Below the pieces are notes generated by a model. The model searched no databases. It saw only the letters and a program-made list of their open reading frames with translations, and was not told the DNA's origin. From Corylus avellana (lineage: Eukaryota; Streptophyta; Magnoliopsida; Fagales; Betulaceae): 64,000 bases of DNA. A program made the position numbers and the translations under genes. Where the stretch lies: the NCBI RefSeq assembly GCF_901000735.1, contig NC_081544.1, forward strand, positions 26,840,095-26,904,094, given 5' to 3'. Below, piece after piece: positions 32,543 through 45,517 of the stretch. Position 1 is the first letter of the stretch. Each line of letters starts with the position of its first letter.

Positions 32543-35194
32543 TCGAGGTGATCAATTGAGAGGAAATCAAAGATGGACAACGTACAAGAACTGCATCCCA
32601 TTTTTGGGATATTACAGGCCGGAATGGGCATGCCCAAAATAATGGCATAATTTACGTTTCTTCTTTCTTTTTTTCTGTTTGCTATATATGTTTTTTATAT
32701 TAACAACTCCTCCATCTGTTATTTCTTCGTGCTTTGATTTTATGAGAGTGTTGAAAATGTACAAGAGTGTTAAATTATCAATTGTCCTAAAAGGTTAAAT
32801 TCATAAAAAATGATAAATTTTATCATTTAATTAATATATACTTTAATACTTTCCTCATGTATAACTAACTATAATAATTGTGAGATACAAGGTATATATC
32901 CTTAACATATGTTTATAATAAGATAAACACTCACAGGATGTTGGATATATAGCATTGCTTCCACGTACGTTATATCATATAAACGGTTAATAATTTCCAT
33001 TGTATTCATGCATTGCATTGTATTCATGCAATGCATTACGTACTCTATAGATAAGATGACTCAAACCCCTCACGGCTTTTCAGAGGACTCTAACCTCATG
33101 TTTACAGCTATTAGGGGATTCCAACCCCACATTCTCACTTTACTAACAGCACCAGGGACTTTAACCCCAAACCCTAATTGCATGACGTGGCTTTAACGAA
33201 AAGGTTAGGAGCTTAAGAGAGAGAATTTGTAACACCTCAGTCCCATATTAGGAAGATGTCATAACGACACAAGGAAAAAGCGCTAACCACACATCTGCGC
33301 TATACTATTACTCCAAAATGATTAGTCAATTTATAACTTCTTTAGAATTTTTTATAAAGTCTAATTTCATCTAATAACTAAGCAATGTGATACTTAACAC
33401 TCATTATTACATTTATAAACTATATACACACTCTGTATATGCAGGCTAGACCCTCATCTTCTCAATATATGATTGGGGTGTTACACCTCATGCCACACTC
33501 TCTTTATTTTACCATATTTGTATTTCTCTTTTATTATTTTATTTTCTTCTTAATTCTCAACTCAAGTTTTTGTCTTTCACTCCTTTTAATTTCATCATTT
33601 CGGGATGCACATTGCCCCTCCCTCTGCTCTATATCTTATTTTTATATTTTTGAAGCGATGCATGTTGATTTTTTTTCAAGTTCTGCTATTTCATTTGATG
33701 ATGTTGATAGTGGCTTGTTGTCGCAATAAAACACATATCTTGATGTGTCAAAAATTGAAACTACCGTTAAACATTTTTACTTTGAATTTTGAATTAATTA
33801 GTCGATCATCCCAAAAAAAATTCAAGCCATGTTACTATTTGTTGTGATAAATTAATTTTTTTAGATGGCAAAGAAGTAGAAAATAACCCAATAAACTAAA
33901 CCAATCACACAGAACACACTACGATTTAAATAGTTTGGATTTACCTAATTTGGCTCAACAAGCACGAAAACAATCATGAGAATTGAGAAATTTACTGTGA
34001 ACAATAATAAAGAGAAAATCATTTGAAACTCAAAAATAAAAAAATTACAAGAGTAATCTTGCGGCTCTTTATAATAGCTAGGTAAGAGACTAACAAGTCA
34101 AGTCCTAGGGGAAGATTTCATAGGCGTGTAAGATAATTAAGGACAACAACTCAACTACCATTCCGGGCCTCCGGCCAAGACCAAATAATAGGAAAATAAA
34201 AAATAAAAAATAAAAAACAAAACTATAGTGCCTCACTGTCTCCTGATTTGATGACAAGTTGAAAAGCAAGACATTCACGTCAACAAGACCAAGAGATGAT
34301 TAGACTCCAATTTTTTTTCTTGGCCATTTGATAGCGAGAAATGCTATATAAACTTCAAATTTGTACCATTTTTTGTTGTAACAATGAAGATTGTTATTGG
34401 ATCTAAAACTTAATGATAATTCATCTAAAATTTAATAATAATTTTTACTATCACGTCAAGAAATAAGCATTTTGTAAGTGTAAATTTAAAAATTTGTGTA
34501 GCATTTCTGATAAAGTAACCCCTTTCAAATGCTAAACATTGTTGAAATTAGAGACATCAATTAACATAGTTTCCAAATAAGAGCTATCATCATACTTCAT
34601 TGCATGGTAAACATGTGAAGAAAAGGAAAAAGGAAAAAACAAGTTCTGAAAATTATGATAATGTCAACCAATTTAGCAATATTGAAATCTAGTTAAAATG
34701 AAGTACAAAATATTGGACTTGCAAAGGGGCTAGTTTTACTAATCTTATGGAGACGCCAAAGGGCGCTCCGCCCAGAACATATTGTTGACTTTTAATATTA
34801 CACGGCTTTAATTTTATTCTTTTCAGAGGAATTGAGCGAACTTAATTATATTAGAAAAACATCTCAAGTATGACGCTCGGCAAATATGATATTACATGGC
34901 TTTTCGTAAAGTGTAACAATGGCCATAATATTATAAAGATAAGTCAATTGTGGGGAGGGCGATAATGTTTTCATCATTATATCAAAAATCTACCATTTAG
35001 ACAATGTTAAATGCAATAAAAAAAAATCATTTTTTTTCAATGATTCGGATTTAATGTCAAACATACAATTATCAAAAAAATACTTACATATAGCAAATGC
35101 TTGAAGACTAGTTTCTAGAAAGAAAAGCACATCTCCTATAAATAACCTTAAATGCCATTTCAGTTTGGCATAATTAAGTGAAGAAAAAGAAAAC
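32543..35194. other. Intergenic region between the EF-hand gene and the defensin-like locus
   Basis: No gene is accepted. About 33229-33488 starts TGTAACACCTC and ends GGGGTGTTACA, like a small LTR or TIR element; it is also in the second copy (about 47742-47985). About 34071-34810 is absent from the second copy, with GGCTTTA-type microhomology at the edges, so one copy has a ~740-bp deletion or the other an insertion. Confidence 0.5.
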
Positions 35195-35587
35195 ATGTCG
35201 AGGATTCTCAAGTCTCCACACCTTTCAAATATTTTCATTATTTTCATTCTCTTCACAATAATGGGTAAGTAATTCAATAATTTCGATATATATACATATA
35301 CCACAGAATTTGTGAATACTTTTCTATGGAGTTGCATTTTGATCTCTTTTTTTCTTTTTCTTTTTCTTTTTCTTTTTATGATTTGTTCATATTGCTGCAG
35401 CATCACAATAGAAGGCTTTGAGGTACTCTGTGGGTGAGATAGTCGAACGTACCGTGGGGCATGCTTTTGGTGATCACCTGATTGTAATAATTACAGTAAG
35501 AATTTAGAGAAGGCCGTGCTTGGAAAATGTGAGGGCAAAAGACGGGGTTTTGGCAAATTTTGTGTATGCTATTTTTACTTAAGTTGA
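35195..35587 (+). pseudogene. Defensin-like (cysteine-rich secreted peptide) gene, broken copy
   Basis: Exon 1 (35195-35264) encodes a signal-peptide-like start and intron 1 uses GT at 35265; the acceptor before 35412 gives the frame of the intact copy at 48958-49347. Lesions: an in-frame TGA at 35435-35437 two codons after the first conserved Cys (CGA in the other copy), Cys-to-Ser changes at the fourth and eighth conserved cysteines, and two 3-base insertions. It cannot make the disulfide-bonded fold. A Mutator-like MITE sits 8 bases downstream of the stop position. Likely a null allele, or an old pseudogene if the duplication is real. Confidence 0.75.
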
Positions 35588-35594
35588 ATTCTTA

Positions 35595-36200
35595 GGACAA
35601 GGATCCTCTCCAGTTCATTTGAACCGGAGAGGATCCAGTTGATGGCTAGGATCTCTCCTTAAAGATCCTAAGGCCATCAACTTGTCCATCGGTAAAAAAA
35701 TAATATTGGCTAGCTATTATACTTTTAAAATAAATAATAAAATTAAAATAATCTCGTTAAAGCTGTAGCCCGCATAATATTTAACTTCGATTTAAGCCCC
35801 TGACCACCATTTTGGGGAAAAACGGGACGCTATATGGGTGAAGCGGCGAAGGACGGTTCGCAGGGCCAAAAGCCACCCGTAATAAAGACCAAATCAAAAA
35901 ATAAATTGGTTGTATAGGGGTGCGTAGAATTAACCCGACCCGGCTACCACCACACCTTAAATCGGGTAGAGGCTGACCTATTAGCGCATGGGTGGCCAGC
36001 CACCATTATTTTTTTTTTTATTTGTTTTTAATTTTTTATTATTTTGTTTTTTATTTATTTTTAAAAATAAAATAATAAAATAATATTATTTTTTAAATGT
36101 GCCACGTGGCAAGTTGATGGCCTTAGGATCTCTAAGGAGAGATCCTAGCCATCAACTGGATCCTCTCCAGTTCAAAATGGACTGGAGAGGATCCTTGTCC
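35595..36200. mobile_element. Mutator-like MITE with 9-bp target duplication and an empty site in the other copy
   Basis: Terminal inverted repeats of about 88 bp start GGACAAGGATCCTCTCCAGT on both ends. Duplications GAATTCTTA are at 35586-35594 and 36201-36209; the second copy has one GAATTCTTA (about 49347-49355) and no element. The AT-rich core has no transposase. The left duplication overlaps the last bases of the defensin-like reading frame. Confidence 0.9.
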
Positions 36201-36999
36201 GAATTCTTACAACTAGGAGATGCATGATTTGGGCGTATTAATTACTATGTTTTGTACTAGTAACATGTATTTTTTAAGGTTAATTAATGATAGGATACAA
36301 AATTTGGTGTCAACAAAAGCAATTGCACACAATCGATCTCCCCTCGACATAAACCAAAGGATGTTTATTAGTAATGGAAGGGTTCCACTAAGATGTGCTT
36401 ATAACCAATGGTGAAGGCAATGGCGGGGAGGCGGGCACGGCTACCCCCAAATGGCTAATGATGGTTTCGACTACTTCCTATTTAGCTAAATGAGGTGGGC
36501 CGAGCCACCCTCTTCGAGTTTTCTTTTTGTATTTTGTAATTTTTAATTTGTAGTTTTAGTTTTTACATTAGATATATTTATATGTATTTTTATTATGGGA
36601 ATTGGATGACATATGTCATTATTTGATTGGTAATGACATGGCATTTGACGGTTTTTGTTAAAAATTTGGACAAAAGTTGGATGCATGAATTTATTTGTTA
36701 TTTTTGTATACCACAGCCAGCTCCTAACAAATTTGTATACCCTATGGAACTTATTGCAAATCGGTGTAACTACATCGACCAATTTTGTGTTTTTTCTTTT
36801 TATTTTTTTGAAGTGGAGTATTACATGGACAATTGGCCATGTCAAGCAAAAAGCTAACTATGCTAGCTGATCATATTTGAACAAAGACAACATTACAATA
36901 GGAGGAAGAACTAGTTTGGATAGAAAAATATTCCAATTCTAATCAAGACATTATATATGCAAAATAATATGCCATTCACTAATGAATGAAAGGCTTTGT

Positions 37000-37099
37000 T
37001 TTTTATATGTCCACACAAGAGAAGGGGGAGGGAAGATTCGATCTAGTGACCTCCGCTTCATGAGGCGTGGTTCACAACCGATTGAGCTACCTTGGGGAC
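37000..37099 (-). mobile_element. tRNA-related SINE, present only in the first copy
   Basis: On the minus strand it begins GTCCCCAAGGTAGCTCAATC (A-box-like), has a GTCACTAGATCGAATC B-box-like block, and ends in a short A tail (T run at 37000-37005 on plus). A 20-base duplication with one mismatch flanks it (36980-36999 and 37100-37119). The second copy has the empty site near 50130. Confidence 0.8.
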
Positions 37100-37329
37100 T
37101 AATGAATGCAAGGCTTTGTAACGACTCATTTTGTACCGATTTATAATAAGTTTCATGTGATATAAAAATATTATAAGAGCTTTGTGTAATATGTAAAAAT
37201 AACAAATAGGTCTATCAAATGACACGCTAGCACCAATTAAATTATGACTCATGACACTCATTATTATAAATTTAATAATTTAAAAATATATAAAAAAGTT
37301 TTGAAGGGGGAACATGGATCATCTCCTTA

Positions 37330-37774
37330 GAGCATTCTCAATGGAGGAGCCATATTTTTTATGTAAAATGATTTCTCAAAACTCACTTTTATCTAGTTTA
37401 GCCAAGCCATTTTTAAATGTTTATACATCCGATTAGCTATATTTCTATCTATTCTATTAAAATATTATTAAAAGTAAGAAAAATTTTAGAAAAAAGAGAA
37501 TATGTGAGAGGAAAAATGGGAAAAAAAAAAAGAACATGCAGATAAAAAGTAGGAAAAAATTTGGGAAAAAGATAAAACAGGTGAGAGAAACAATGAAAAA
37601 TAAAATAGCTCCATTGAAAAGTGCTGCTACATTTAGTTTTTTTTTTTAGCTCTTCCAATCAAATATCTATTTTATATATATATTTTTTTGCTAATCCAAT
37701 ATAGAGAGTTTTTTAAACATTTGAAGAGCTATTTTAGATAAAAGTAACATTTGGCTCTTCCATTGGGAATGCTC
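37330..37774. mobile_element. PIF/Harbinger-like MITE with TTA duplication, present only in the first copy
   Basis: Inverted ends GAGCATTCTCAATGGAGGAG and (complement) GAGCATTCCCAATGGAAGAG are flanked by TTA at 37327-37329 and 37775-37777. The second copy reads CTCCTTAGCCAATTGG with one TTA (near 50350). The 3-base TTA duplication is the Harbinger signature. No coding. Confidence 0.8.
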
Positions 37775-38612
37775 TTAGTCAATTGGTTTTATATGTGCTG
37801 AGAATATAAACAGTTTGAGAATTTTCACGAAGAGTATATTAATATTCATATTTGAGCACTACTCTATCCCAAAAATTTAAGCTATTGAGCTTTGCTCTAC
37901 TTATGCATTATGTATATTAAGTACTATTTTTTTTTTATTATTATTTTTTTCTCAATGTGGGACTTAAGTCACTCAACACTCACAAAGTGCACTCAAAATA
38001 ATATTTTCCTCACTTGTGAGTATCTTTCATATTGACTAAACTTCCCTTCGCTTGTAAGCCTTTTTACATTTTCAAGAATGTCGCATCAAGAATTGTCCCA
38101 GAGACCACATAGCGCAACTCCCAAACCAGACGTGTCCACACACTTGTCATAGAAAGTTACTCTAAGTACTTGAAATTAAATTTAGCATTTCTCAAATTTC
38201 TCTATTGCAAATAAGTAACTAGATGAACTGATTTTGCAAATTTTTTTTTTCCTTTAAAAAATTAATGTGGTTATGGTAAAACAAGATTATCTCAACCGTT
38301 GATGATAATAATCCCACGTGTGAGTACTGAAACGGTACGACGTGGTCGAGGTGAGGAAAGGAAGACGGCACTGTTACTGTCGTGCGGTCGTGCCATTTCA
38401 CTTTCCCATAATATCCTCCAACACAAACCGTATTCTGCAAAATCTTTTTCTGTACCTTTGTGGCGGGAAGCCTCTTCTCTTAAAAACCCTAAAAAGCCCC
38501 CAAATTCTTAATCCTCCCATTTTGATGCAATGCCCAGCCAACAAGCGAAGTAATTTTGGATAGGATTCTCTTACAGAAGAATAAACATCCACTAAGCACT
38601 CCACTCTGCACT

Positions 38613-38728
38613 ATGTACTGGCTTGCAACTAGAAACGTCGTCGTTTCGCTTCCCCGGTGGCGTTCCCTCGCTCTCTTGCTTCGTTCTGCAGCTCCCAGGC
38701 ACTGCTCATTCAGGCCTTCACCGACGCT

Positions 38729-38799
<71 letters not shown>

Positions 38800-41700
38800 A
38801 TTTTAACGCGTGCTATAGTCTGTTGCGTGTCTTTTTGTTATGTAACTATTAATCTTGTGCATTTTTATGCCATGTTTCGTCTAACTTTCTGGGAAAATTC
38901 TTTCCTTTGTTTCTCACGAGGAATAATTTGTGTTGAATATTGGGGGGAGGATATCTTTATTCTCATGTGGGTAAAAAGTGTTACTTCTCTGTATCCCTAG
39001 GAAATACTTTTCATGGAAATGGAGTAGAATCTGTGAAGTTTGATTGATGTAGTAGATGAGTGTGAGAAATGGGTTTTTGGTCTTTGTGTATTTGATGTGT
39101 GCCAAGTGCGCTTTAAAATGGCATTTTGTTTCAAAATTTCTACTCCCTTTTGAATTTCTCTTAAGCATGTTGTTTCCCCGTCAAATTACACGTTAAAGTA
39201 TCTCTTATATGTAATACTAAGATTACGTCTGGTATGCGAAATGATTATTTCATTAAAAAAAAGAAAAGGAATAGCTTTTATTGGAAATGAAAGAATGTGG
39301 AATAGAATAGCCATTTTCATGGCCCATGAGGGAATGTCTATTCCAAGTGTTAGAGTATATGTATACTTTAACACGAAGGCTATTTGTTTCACATTCTTCC
39401 ATTCTTAATAAATGCTATTTTTTTTCCCTAATGGAATATTCATTTCGTGTACCAAAAGTATCATAAGGATTTCTGTGTGACAAGTGAGATAACCCATGTA
39501 TGCTTGACCCATAAGCAAAAAAGGCCCCCTCCAAGGGGTGGGGTAATAAAGCCACTCAAATGCATTGCTGTGCTTGGCATTTTTATAACAATATGAGCTG
39601 TATATCTGTGACGTTTCTGCTTTTGAAATTAGTAAGTCCGTTGGGAATCATCAATTATGTGTAATGAATTGATTATAATGCTTGATCTGGTGCTTTGGCG
39701 GTTGGAAAATGGACAATGAGATTGTCATTGCTCAGTATGTCACTGGAATGTGCCATAGCCAACAATAATGTTGAAGAGTATTCTGGTAAAGAAAATCTTT
39801 AAGTGGTGTGGCTGTTGATTGTACTTAATGTTCAATTCTTCCTTCTTTTGTCTGTTTTGATTTACATCTAAATCATGAGACTTTTTTTTTTGAAAAAAAA
39901 GCTACAGCAGCAGACAGTTGGATGGGATTTGTTGTTTTAAAGGCCAGAAAGTTTTGAAGGGAAGCTCAAAAACCACCAAGAAATCTAAAGCATTAAATGG
40001 TGCCCTCAATGATAGGGATCTTTCTCACTTACTATGGTGGAAGGAGGTGTGCTACTTCATGCATTTTTGTTAAGTTGCTTGATAGTCTTGCTTCTTTAAT
40101 ATGTGTGGAATATTAAATTTCTTGAATACTTTTAAGTAAGATCTTGAATGGTCATGGTTTCTTTGTTGTAGAGGTTGGAGAGGTGCAGAAAGCCTTCAAC
40201 TGTTCAGCTGGTTAAAAGGCTTACATATACCAATTTGCTAGGCTTGGATGTTAACTTGAGAAATGGGAGGTGAGCTCTTATGATGTTGCAATCAGCTTAT
40301 TGATATTTTGCACGCATGCTTATGATTTAGTGAAAACCAAAAAGAAAAAGAGAGGGGCCTAAATAGGTCCTTTCTTTTTCCTGCTTTTGTTAATTGGTGT
40401 GATGATTTCTTGCCATCTAGAATTTTAGTAAATATTTGGTGAAATCATTCTTATTTTACATCTTTAGATGAGGGGCAAAATTGAATTAGCCTAATTGGGA
40501 GCATTGCTCTTATACAATTTTGATTATTGGAATGGTCAGCAGCTGCATTAGAGTTGAATAGTGGGTTTGTGATAAGCTATCAAAATGCTTCTGGTTGTGA
40601 AATTGAATCCTGAAAAAGAGACAGGTTTAAGGTTTCTGATTAAAACTTGTGGTGTTTCGTGGGGTCTGACTTGAGATCAATCAGCGGTTTTGATTATTAA
40701 TTCCCTGCTCTATTCCTAAGCCAAGTGAATTGATGGACTATATTGCCTTAAATTTTCAGGAATTTGTGGTTATAGTAGTGTCCTGGGCATTATGTGCTTC
40801 TGGGAAACTGGTTTTGTTATGTTCTGTTTCTGACTTAGTAGAAGAATGTCTGTTACCTTTGGTAAGCTCCAATATAATAATTTCTTACTTTACTTTCCTT
40901 TAGTAGAAGAATGTCTGTTTCCAGAGCATTCTTTACATTTCTGAGCCTTATTAATCTGTCTTTAATGGTATTCGCATGATTGCAAATACTATGAGTTCTC
41001 TCAAAAGCATCTTAGAGAAGGGTTCCTTCTGCACAAAACTAACACATAGCATTGTGCCCAATGTAGTCTAAAAGAAGGAACACTCAACTGGGAGATGTTG
41101 CAGTTTAAGTCAAGGTTTCCACGTGAAGTTTTGCTCTGCAGAGTATGCTATTCTCCTTTTTCTGCACTCCATCCCTTACTTTTCAAGTTTTTCCTATGGG
41201 ATCTTAGCAGTTATTTTATTTATTTATTTGTTTTTTTTTCTATTTTGGGGTCTATAGTATACAGTTTTGTGTGAATGAGTATTTGGTTTTTCATTTCTAC
41301 ATTTCATCTCTGGTTGATTGTGTTTTCAGGTTGGGGAATTTTATGAATCCATTGGAATAGATGCTTGTGTTCTTGTTGAATATGCAGGCTTGAATCCTTT
41401 TGGAGGTCTGCGTTCAGATAGCGTTCCAAGAGCTGGTTGCCCCGTAATGGTATCATATATTTTCTTTTCCATTGATGTTATACTTGGGTTTTTCTTGTTG
41501 CATTAAGGAATATGGAAATGTTAGTCTTCTTCTTATATGTAAATGGATGTTGAATTAACTATCTAGTACAACATTTGCATTGTGTTTTAATAATTTAATC
41601 AAGTGTTGAACGGAGTTCTTTGGTTTAGTTCAGGGAAGTCCACAACGTGGTATGGATAAGATTGCTGCCATAGAAAGGAAGGTAGTTAACCTGTGCAGCA

Positions 41701-42312
41701 TTTAGAATAGGGGTTTAACAGTAAACTGGCTAAGGTTGCATCTTAGTCAGCAGAGTTGGTGATTTATTTCTATTGTTTTATTTGTTTATTTATTTTGTTT
41801 TGGTTGATTAGTTGGTTGGTGCTTTGTCATTCTTGGCAAATATGGAAATGCTCAAGGGCTGCTTTTTGGGTTTTTTGTTTTGCCAAATTCAGGGTTGTTG
41901 AGTTGAAAATAATTAATTATTTTTTGTTTGTTCAATCACACAATTACTTTCTCATGTATTGGTTGTAGTAGGTTCTGCTTTGGTTTAGTGTGGCTGCACT
42001 AAAAAAAATGTAAAAACTAATGAAGGCCGGAATCAATTCAAACCTTTGTTACAACCTCCTAGAGACATTAGTAGTAGGTTGGGTAACACCTATTTATATT
42101 TTGTGGTAATAGCAGAGGTATATCTACATCATTCGTGAATTCTGGAGATCAATTAGCTGATATATTTACGAAATCCTTGTATCGAAAGAAACTAGAGTTT
42201 ATTTGTTCCAAGCTTGGCTTATATGATATATATGCTCCAGCTTGAGGGGGAGTGTTGGAAGAGCTTATTAGGTTAATATGTTATGTGGGTATTTTGGTCT
42301 TTGTATTCAAGG

Positions 42313-42365
<53 letters not shown>

Positions 42366-45138
42366 GAGGGAGGAAGGCTACGGGAAAATAGATGAATGTG
42401 CCTCCTCTGTTTCTCTACTGCTTTTCATGAAACCTCACTACAGTAATCACATGCTATGTACTAATCAAAAAAAAAAAAAAAAAAAAATCACATAGAAAAG
42501 TAAAACACCACCTTGGTATAGCACGACCCATAAAAATCATTGGGACAATCCTAACTAAATCTTTTACAAAAATTATTTTCTCTAATTTTATTTCCTTCAA
42601 GAGATGTCCTAAACTTGCAAGTAATAAGCCACTTGGTTTCCTTCACTATAAAGATGAGAGACGAGAATCTCCATATTTGAAAGAATAATAGTTAGGCTCT
42701 TTCTTTTTTTCATCAAGTTTCTCAAGAAAAAGTAGGTAAAGAAATTTAGATACTGTTAAATTAGAACTAATTTTGCCTAAAATTTTTGCCAGAAGTAGTT
42801 CAGATTATGCTTTTCTCTTATGAAACTCATGAATTCATTTATTTTTTTATTTTTTATTTTTGATAAGTAATAAGTATATTATCAAATCCCAGGTTCAAGC
42901 AAAATCACTCTGCAACTGCTAGATTAGTTCTTCCAAATGTCAGTTGTGCCATATCTCTTGTTTCTTTGCTTTCTGTTACTAATAACTTGTGAGTGATTAT
43001 TTATTTGGACAATTCTGTACGTTCTGTTGATAGTCAATGCTTTATTGATTAAATGCTCTTTTGCAGAATCTTCGGCAAACTTTAGATGATTTGACACTTA
43101 ATGGGTATTCAGTGGTGAGTGGAGCAATTTTGATGATGTTATATTGCCTAATCATTTCTAAATTGGTCTATTTGGGTTTATTATTGTATGCTCAATATTA
43201 AATTTTAAAGAATGTTGTTCTTATTAGTCTCTTGGGCTCTGTTGTGTTTTGCTCTTGTGCCAACGTATTGGGTTGCTTGACATATGGATTATGATGTAAT
43301 TTCAGTTATAGAACAAGTTTGCTTATTCTTGTAATTTGTGATCCTTGACTTTAATGGATCCATCCTTTATGAGAAAAAAAAGGAAATTTCTTCTAAGAAA
43401 AAAATTGCGTTATGTTTTGTGATCAATAAAGATGCAGTCATAAAACAAAATCCCATTCCTTATAAATTTTGCATTTTAAATCTTTATTTCCCATTGTTTT
43501 CAACACCCTGTATCTTTGGACAATTGCTTTTGTTTCTTCTTTAGTGATTAATTATTATGGTTTTCTTGTTCTTTTTTGCTCTTACTAGCTAGATGGCTTC
43601 TCTTGTATACTTCTTGCGTATCTGAAGGCGCCTTAAGCTTTTAATGATATCTCGATTACTTATCAAAAGGAAAAAAAAAAATCTTACTTCCTAATGGCTT
43701 TAGCTCACCATTTGTCATAATTGGATCTCTCTTTTGTATTATGTAATATATTAAGGCGAAAGATTGAGATTTGGTAATAATTAAATTGGATTCAATGGTC
43801 GGAAACTTGCTTTTGCTTGAATATCTGGATCAATGTGGAATTTTCTCCTTAATTTTGTGGTATTTATCCACACTATCCTTAAGGAGTTGAATATTCTTTC
43901 TTTTTTTCCACCTGTTCGTAATGTAAGAAATGAAAGCCATAAATGACATTATAACAGTAGATCAATTTATGTCAGCATTTACTCTGAAAGGAGTTGAACC
44001 TTTTTGTTTGGTTGATTATATTTGAAAATAAAAACCTTGTCATTTATCACCTTTTCCTTTAGTGAGTACTAATTTTCCCTTTGATAAATTGATGCTTAGT
44101 ATGATAACGGCAGTGAAAATTATTTTGCGCATGGCTGGTAGGAGGTGTGATACTGTGGCTGAAGAGTCTTTCCATACTGTAACCTTTTAATAATAATCTA
44201 AAGAAAGAAAATAAAGTTCCATTATCTCCAATATGTCTTAGATTATGGATGAATATGTAATTAATTCCCGAGTACATGCATTACATCTTTGCAGGGATCT
44301 GGAATTTGTCAATAACTTTTTCTTTATGCGTATTACTTGTGTGGTTTCTTTCTTCTCTGTCTGTCCTCTTTCTTTGTACTACTCGATCATCAAATAAAAA
44401 AAGAAGCAGGCTAAAAGCCTCAGTAAAGTCTGATGGCTAGAGTCTCTTACACAGGGCATCTAATTGTACAATCTTCCGTTGGAGGCCCTTTAGATTATCA
44501 ACCAACAACCATGGTCTCTGTTCTTTCTACGTTTGTCTTGCATTTAGTAGAATTGCCAATTTTGACCTTCTCTCCTTCCATATGTAAGACTCAAAAGAAG
44601 CCAATGACCATTGAGTGAAATGGTACTTCTGCCTCCATAAGCATTGGGTGATGGGTGAGAACTCGGATTCAGATCCTGCGAAGTGTTTTACTTACTTAAC
44701 AATCAAAAGAATATATTAGTCTTCAAAAGAAGCTTTCCTTTAGGGTCAAAAGCTTTGAGACTGGATGCTTCCCATGTTCATAAGAGAAAAAGGGAAAAAT
44801 GTAAATATTCGATAATTTGTAATACACTTTTGACTATTAGTCTTGCAAGAATTTTTATTTTATTTGTTGATTTGACAAGTACTTCTAGCATGCTTTTTTG
44901 TATGTTCATGTTGAATATATCTTCCAGCTTTTATGGCCTGAGCCAAATTTTCGGGTTTCTCTTCCATTGCCTAATTGGTCTTCTTTCTGTTTTCGTCCAT
45001 GAAGTATAAGTCAAAGCAGCTCTTATTAATTATTAGATTGATTTACTCAGTGGCCGTAGTTTGGTCTTTGTAGTGCATAGTGGAGGAAGTTCAGGGTCCA
45101 ACACAAGCTCGTGCTCGTAAAGGTCGTTTTATATCTGG
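38613..45138 (+). CDS. MSH1: MSH1, plant organellar MutS homologue: 5' part, exons 1-7 (contig end; duplicate of 51168-57693)
   Basis: Exons 38613-38731, 39908-40046, 40172-40269, 41067-41142, 41330-41449, 43067-43114 and 45074-45138 join in frame. They encode the targeting peptide and the start of MutS domain I with the GEFYESIG mismatch-recognition motif. The gene then ends in intron 7 at the gap. Every exon coordinate is exactly 12,555 less than in the second copy, with no indels across 6.8 kb. By eye about 11 substitutions occur, all between about 39200 and 40030; the only exonic one (TCT/TCG, Ser) is silent. I take this as the same gene on an unmerged overlapping contig, not a second gene. 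Confidence 0.85.
38732..38799. repeat. Compound microsatellite (CT)n(TA)n(TG)n at the start of MSH1 intron 1
   Basis: It begins immediately at the donor site, whose GT is followed by CTCTCT. The same tract with identical length is at 51287-51354. Confidence 0.9.
42132..42252 (+). mobile_element. Ty1/copia 3' end (C-terminus of Pol, polypurine tract, LTR start) in MSH1 intron 5
   Basis: The frame reads [23 protein letters not shown] and stops at 42243-42245: the C-terminal end of copia RNase H. GAGGGGGAG follows and the LTR starts TGTTGGAAGAGC at 42253. A long (TA)n tract (42310-42361) and poly-A (42463-42487) lie downstream. The rest of the element is missing. Identical sequence is at 54687-54807. 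Confidence 0.75.
43595..43681 (+). mobile_element. LINE 3'-end fragment in MSH1 intron 6
   Basis: CTTCTCTTGTATACTTCTTG..., GCGCCTTAAGCTTTT and CGATTACTTATCAAAA with an A-rich tail match the typical 3' end of plant L1-like elements; a similar end, on minus, lies at about 58344-58420. Severely truncated. The identical copy is at 56150-56236. Confidence 0.5.
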
Positions 45139-45417
45139 GTAAGTACTTGGCAACAACTCGTGCTTCAATGTTACTAGTTATTTTCGTATTGTATATCCTT
45201 TCTCTACTGATAAATTTGCACTGGAAAAACGGAATAGTAATTATCCTTTTCAAGCATATTCTGATTTAATCTGCAAATAGAATGTAAATGTATGGATTCT
45301 TTATTTTATTTCCATTTTTTCTTTCTTTCTGCCATTTGAATGTAATCCCCCTACCCCCCCACCACCCCACCAAAAAAAAACTCTTTTTGGGTTTTTAGTT
45401 GATCAAGGGACCTTGTT

Positions 45418-45517
45418 NNNNNNNNNNNNNNNNNNNNNNNNNNNNNNNNNNNNNNNNNNNNNNNNNNNNNNNNNNNNNNNNNNNNNNNNNNNNNNNNNNN
45501 NNNNNNNNNNNNNNNNN
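45418..45517. other. Assembly gap, 100 N, at the junction of the two copies
   Basis: Exactly 100 N. The sequence before it (to 45417) matches up to 57972; the sequence after it (from 45518) matches from 31140. So the gap coincides with both ends of the duplication. Confidence 0.98.

Larger units (their letters stand above)
36210..38612. other. Intergenic DNA between the defensin-like locus and MSH1
   Basis: Apart from a SINE (37000-37099) and a MITE (37330-37774) no gene is accepted. 38400-38612 is the immediate MSH1 5' flank; it is conserved in the second copy with a 9-base indel near 38430 / 50975. Confidence 0.5.

Noticed and set aside
44433..44618. Possible copia reverse-transcriptase fragment in MSH1 intron 6
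   Set aside because: Only a few residues (SVGG) suggested it and the following residues do not fit the family; treated as intron sequence.
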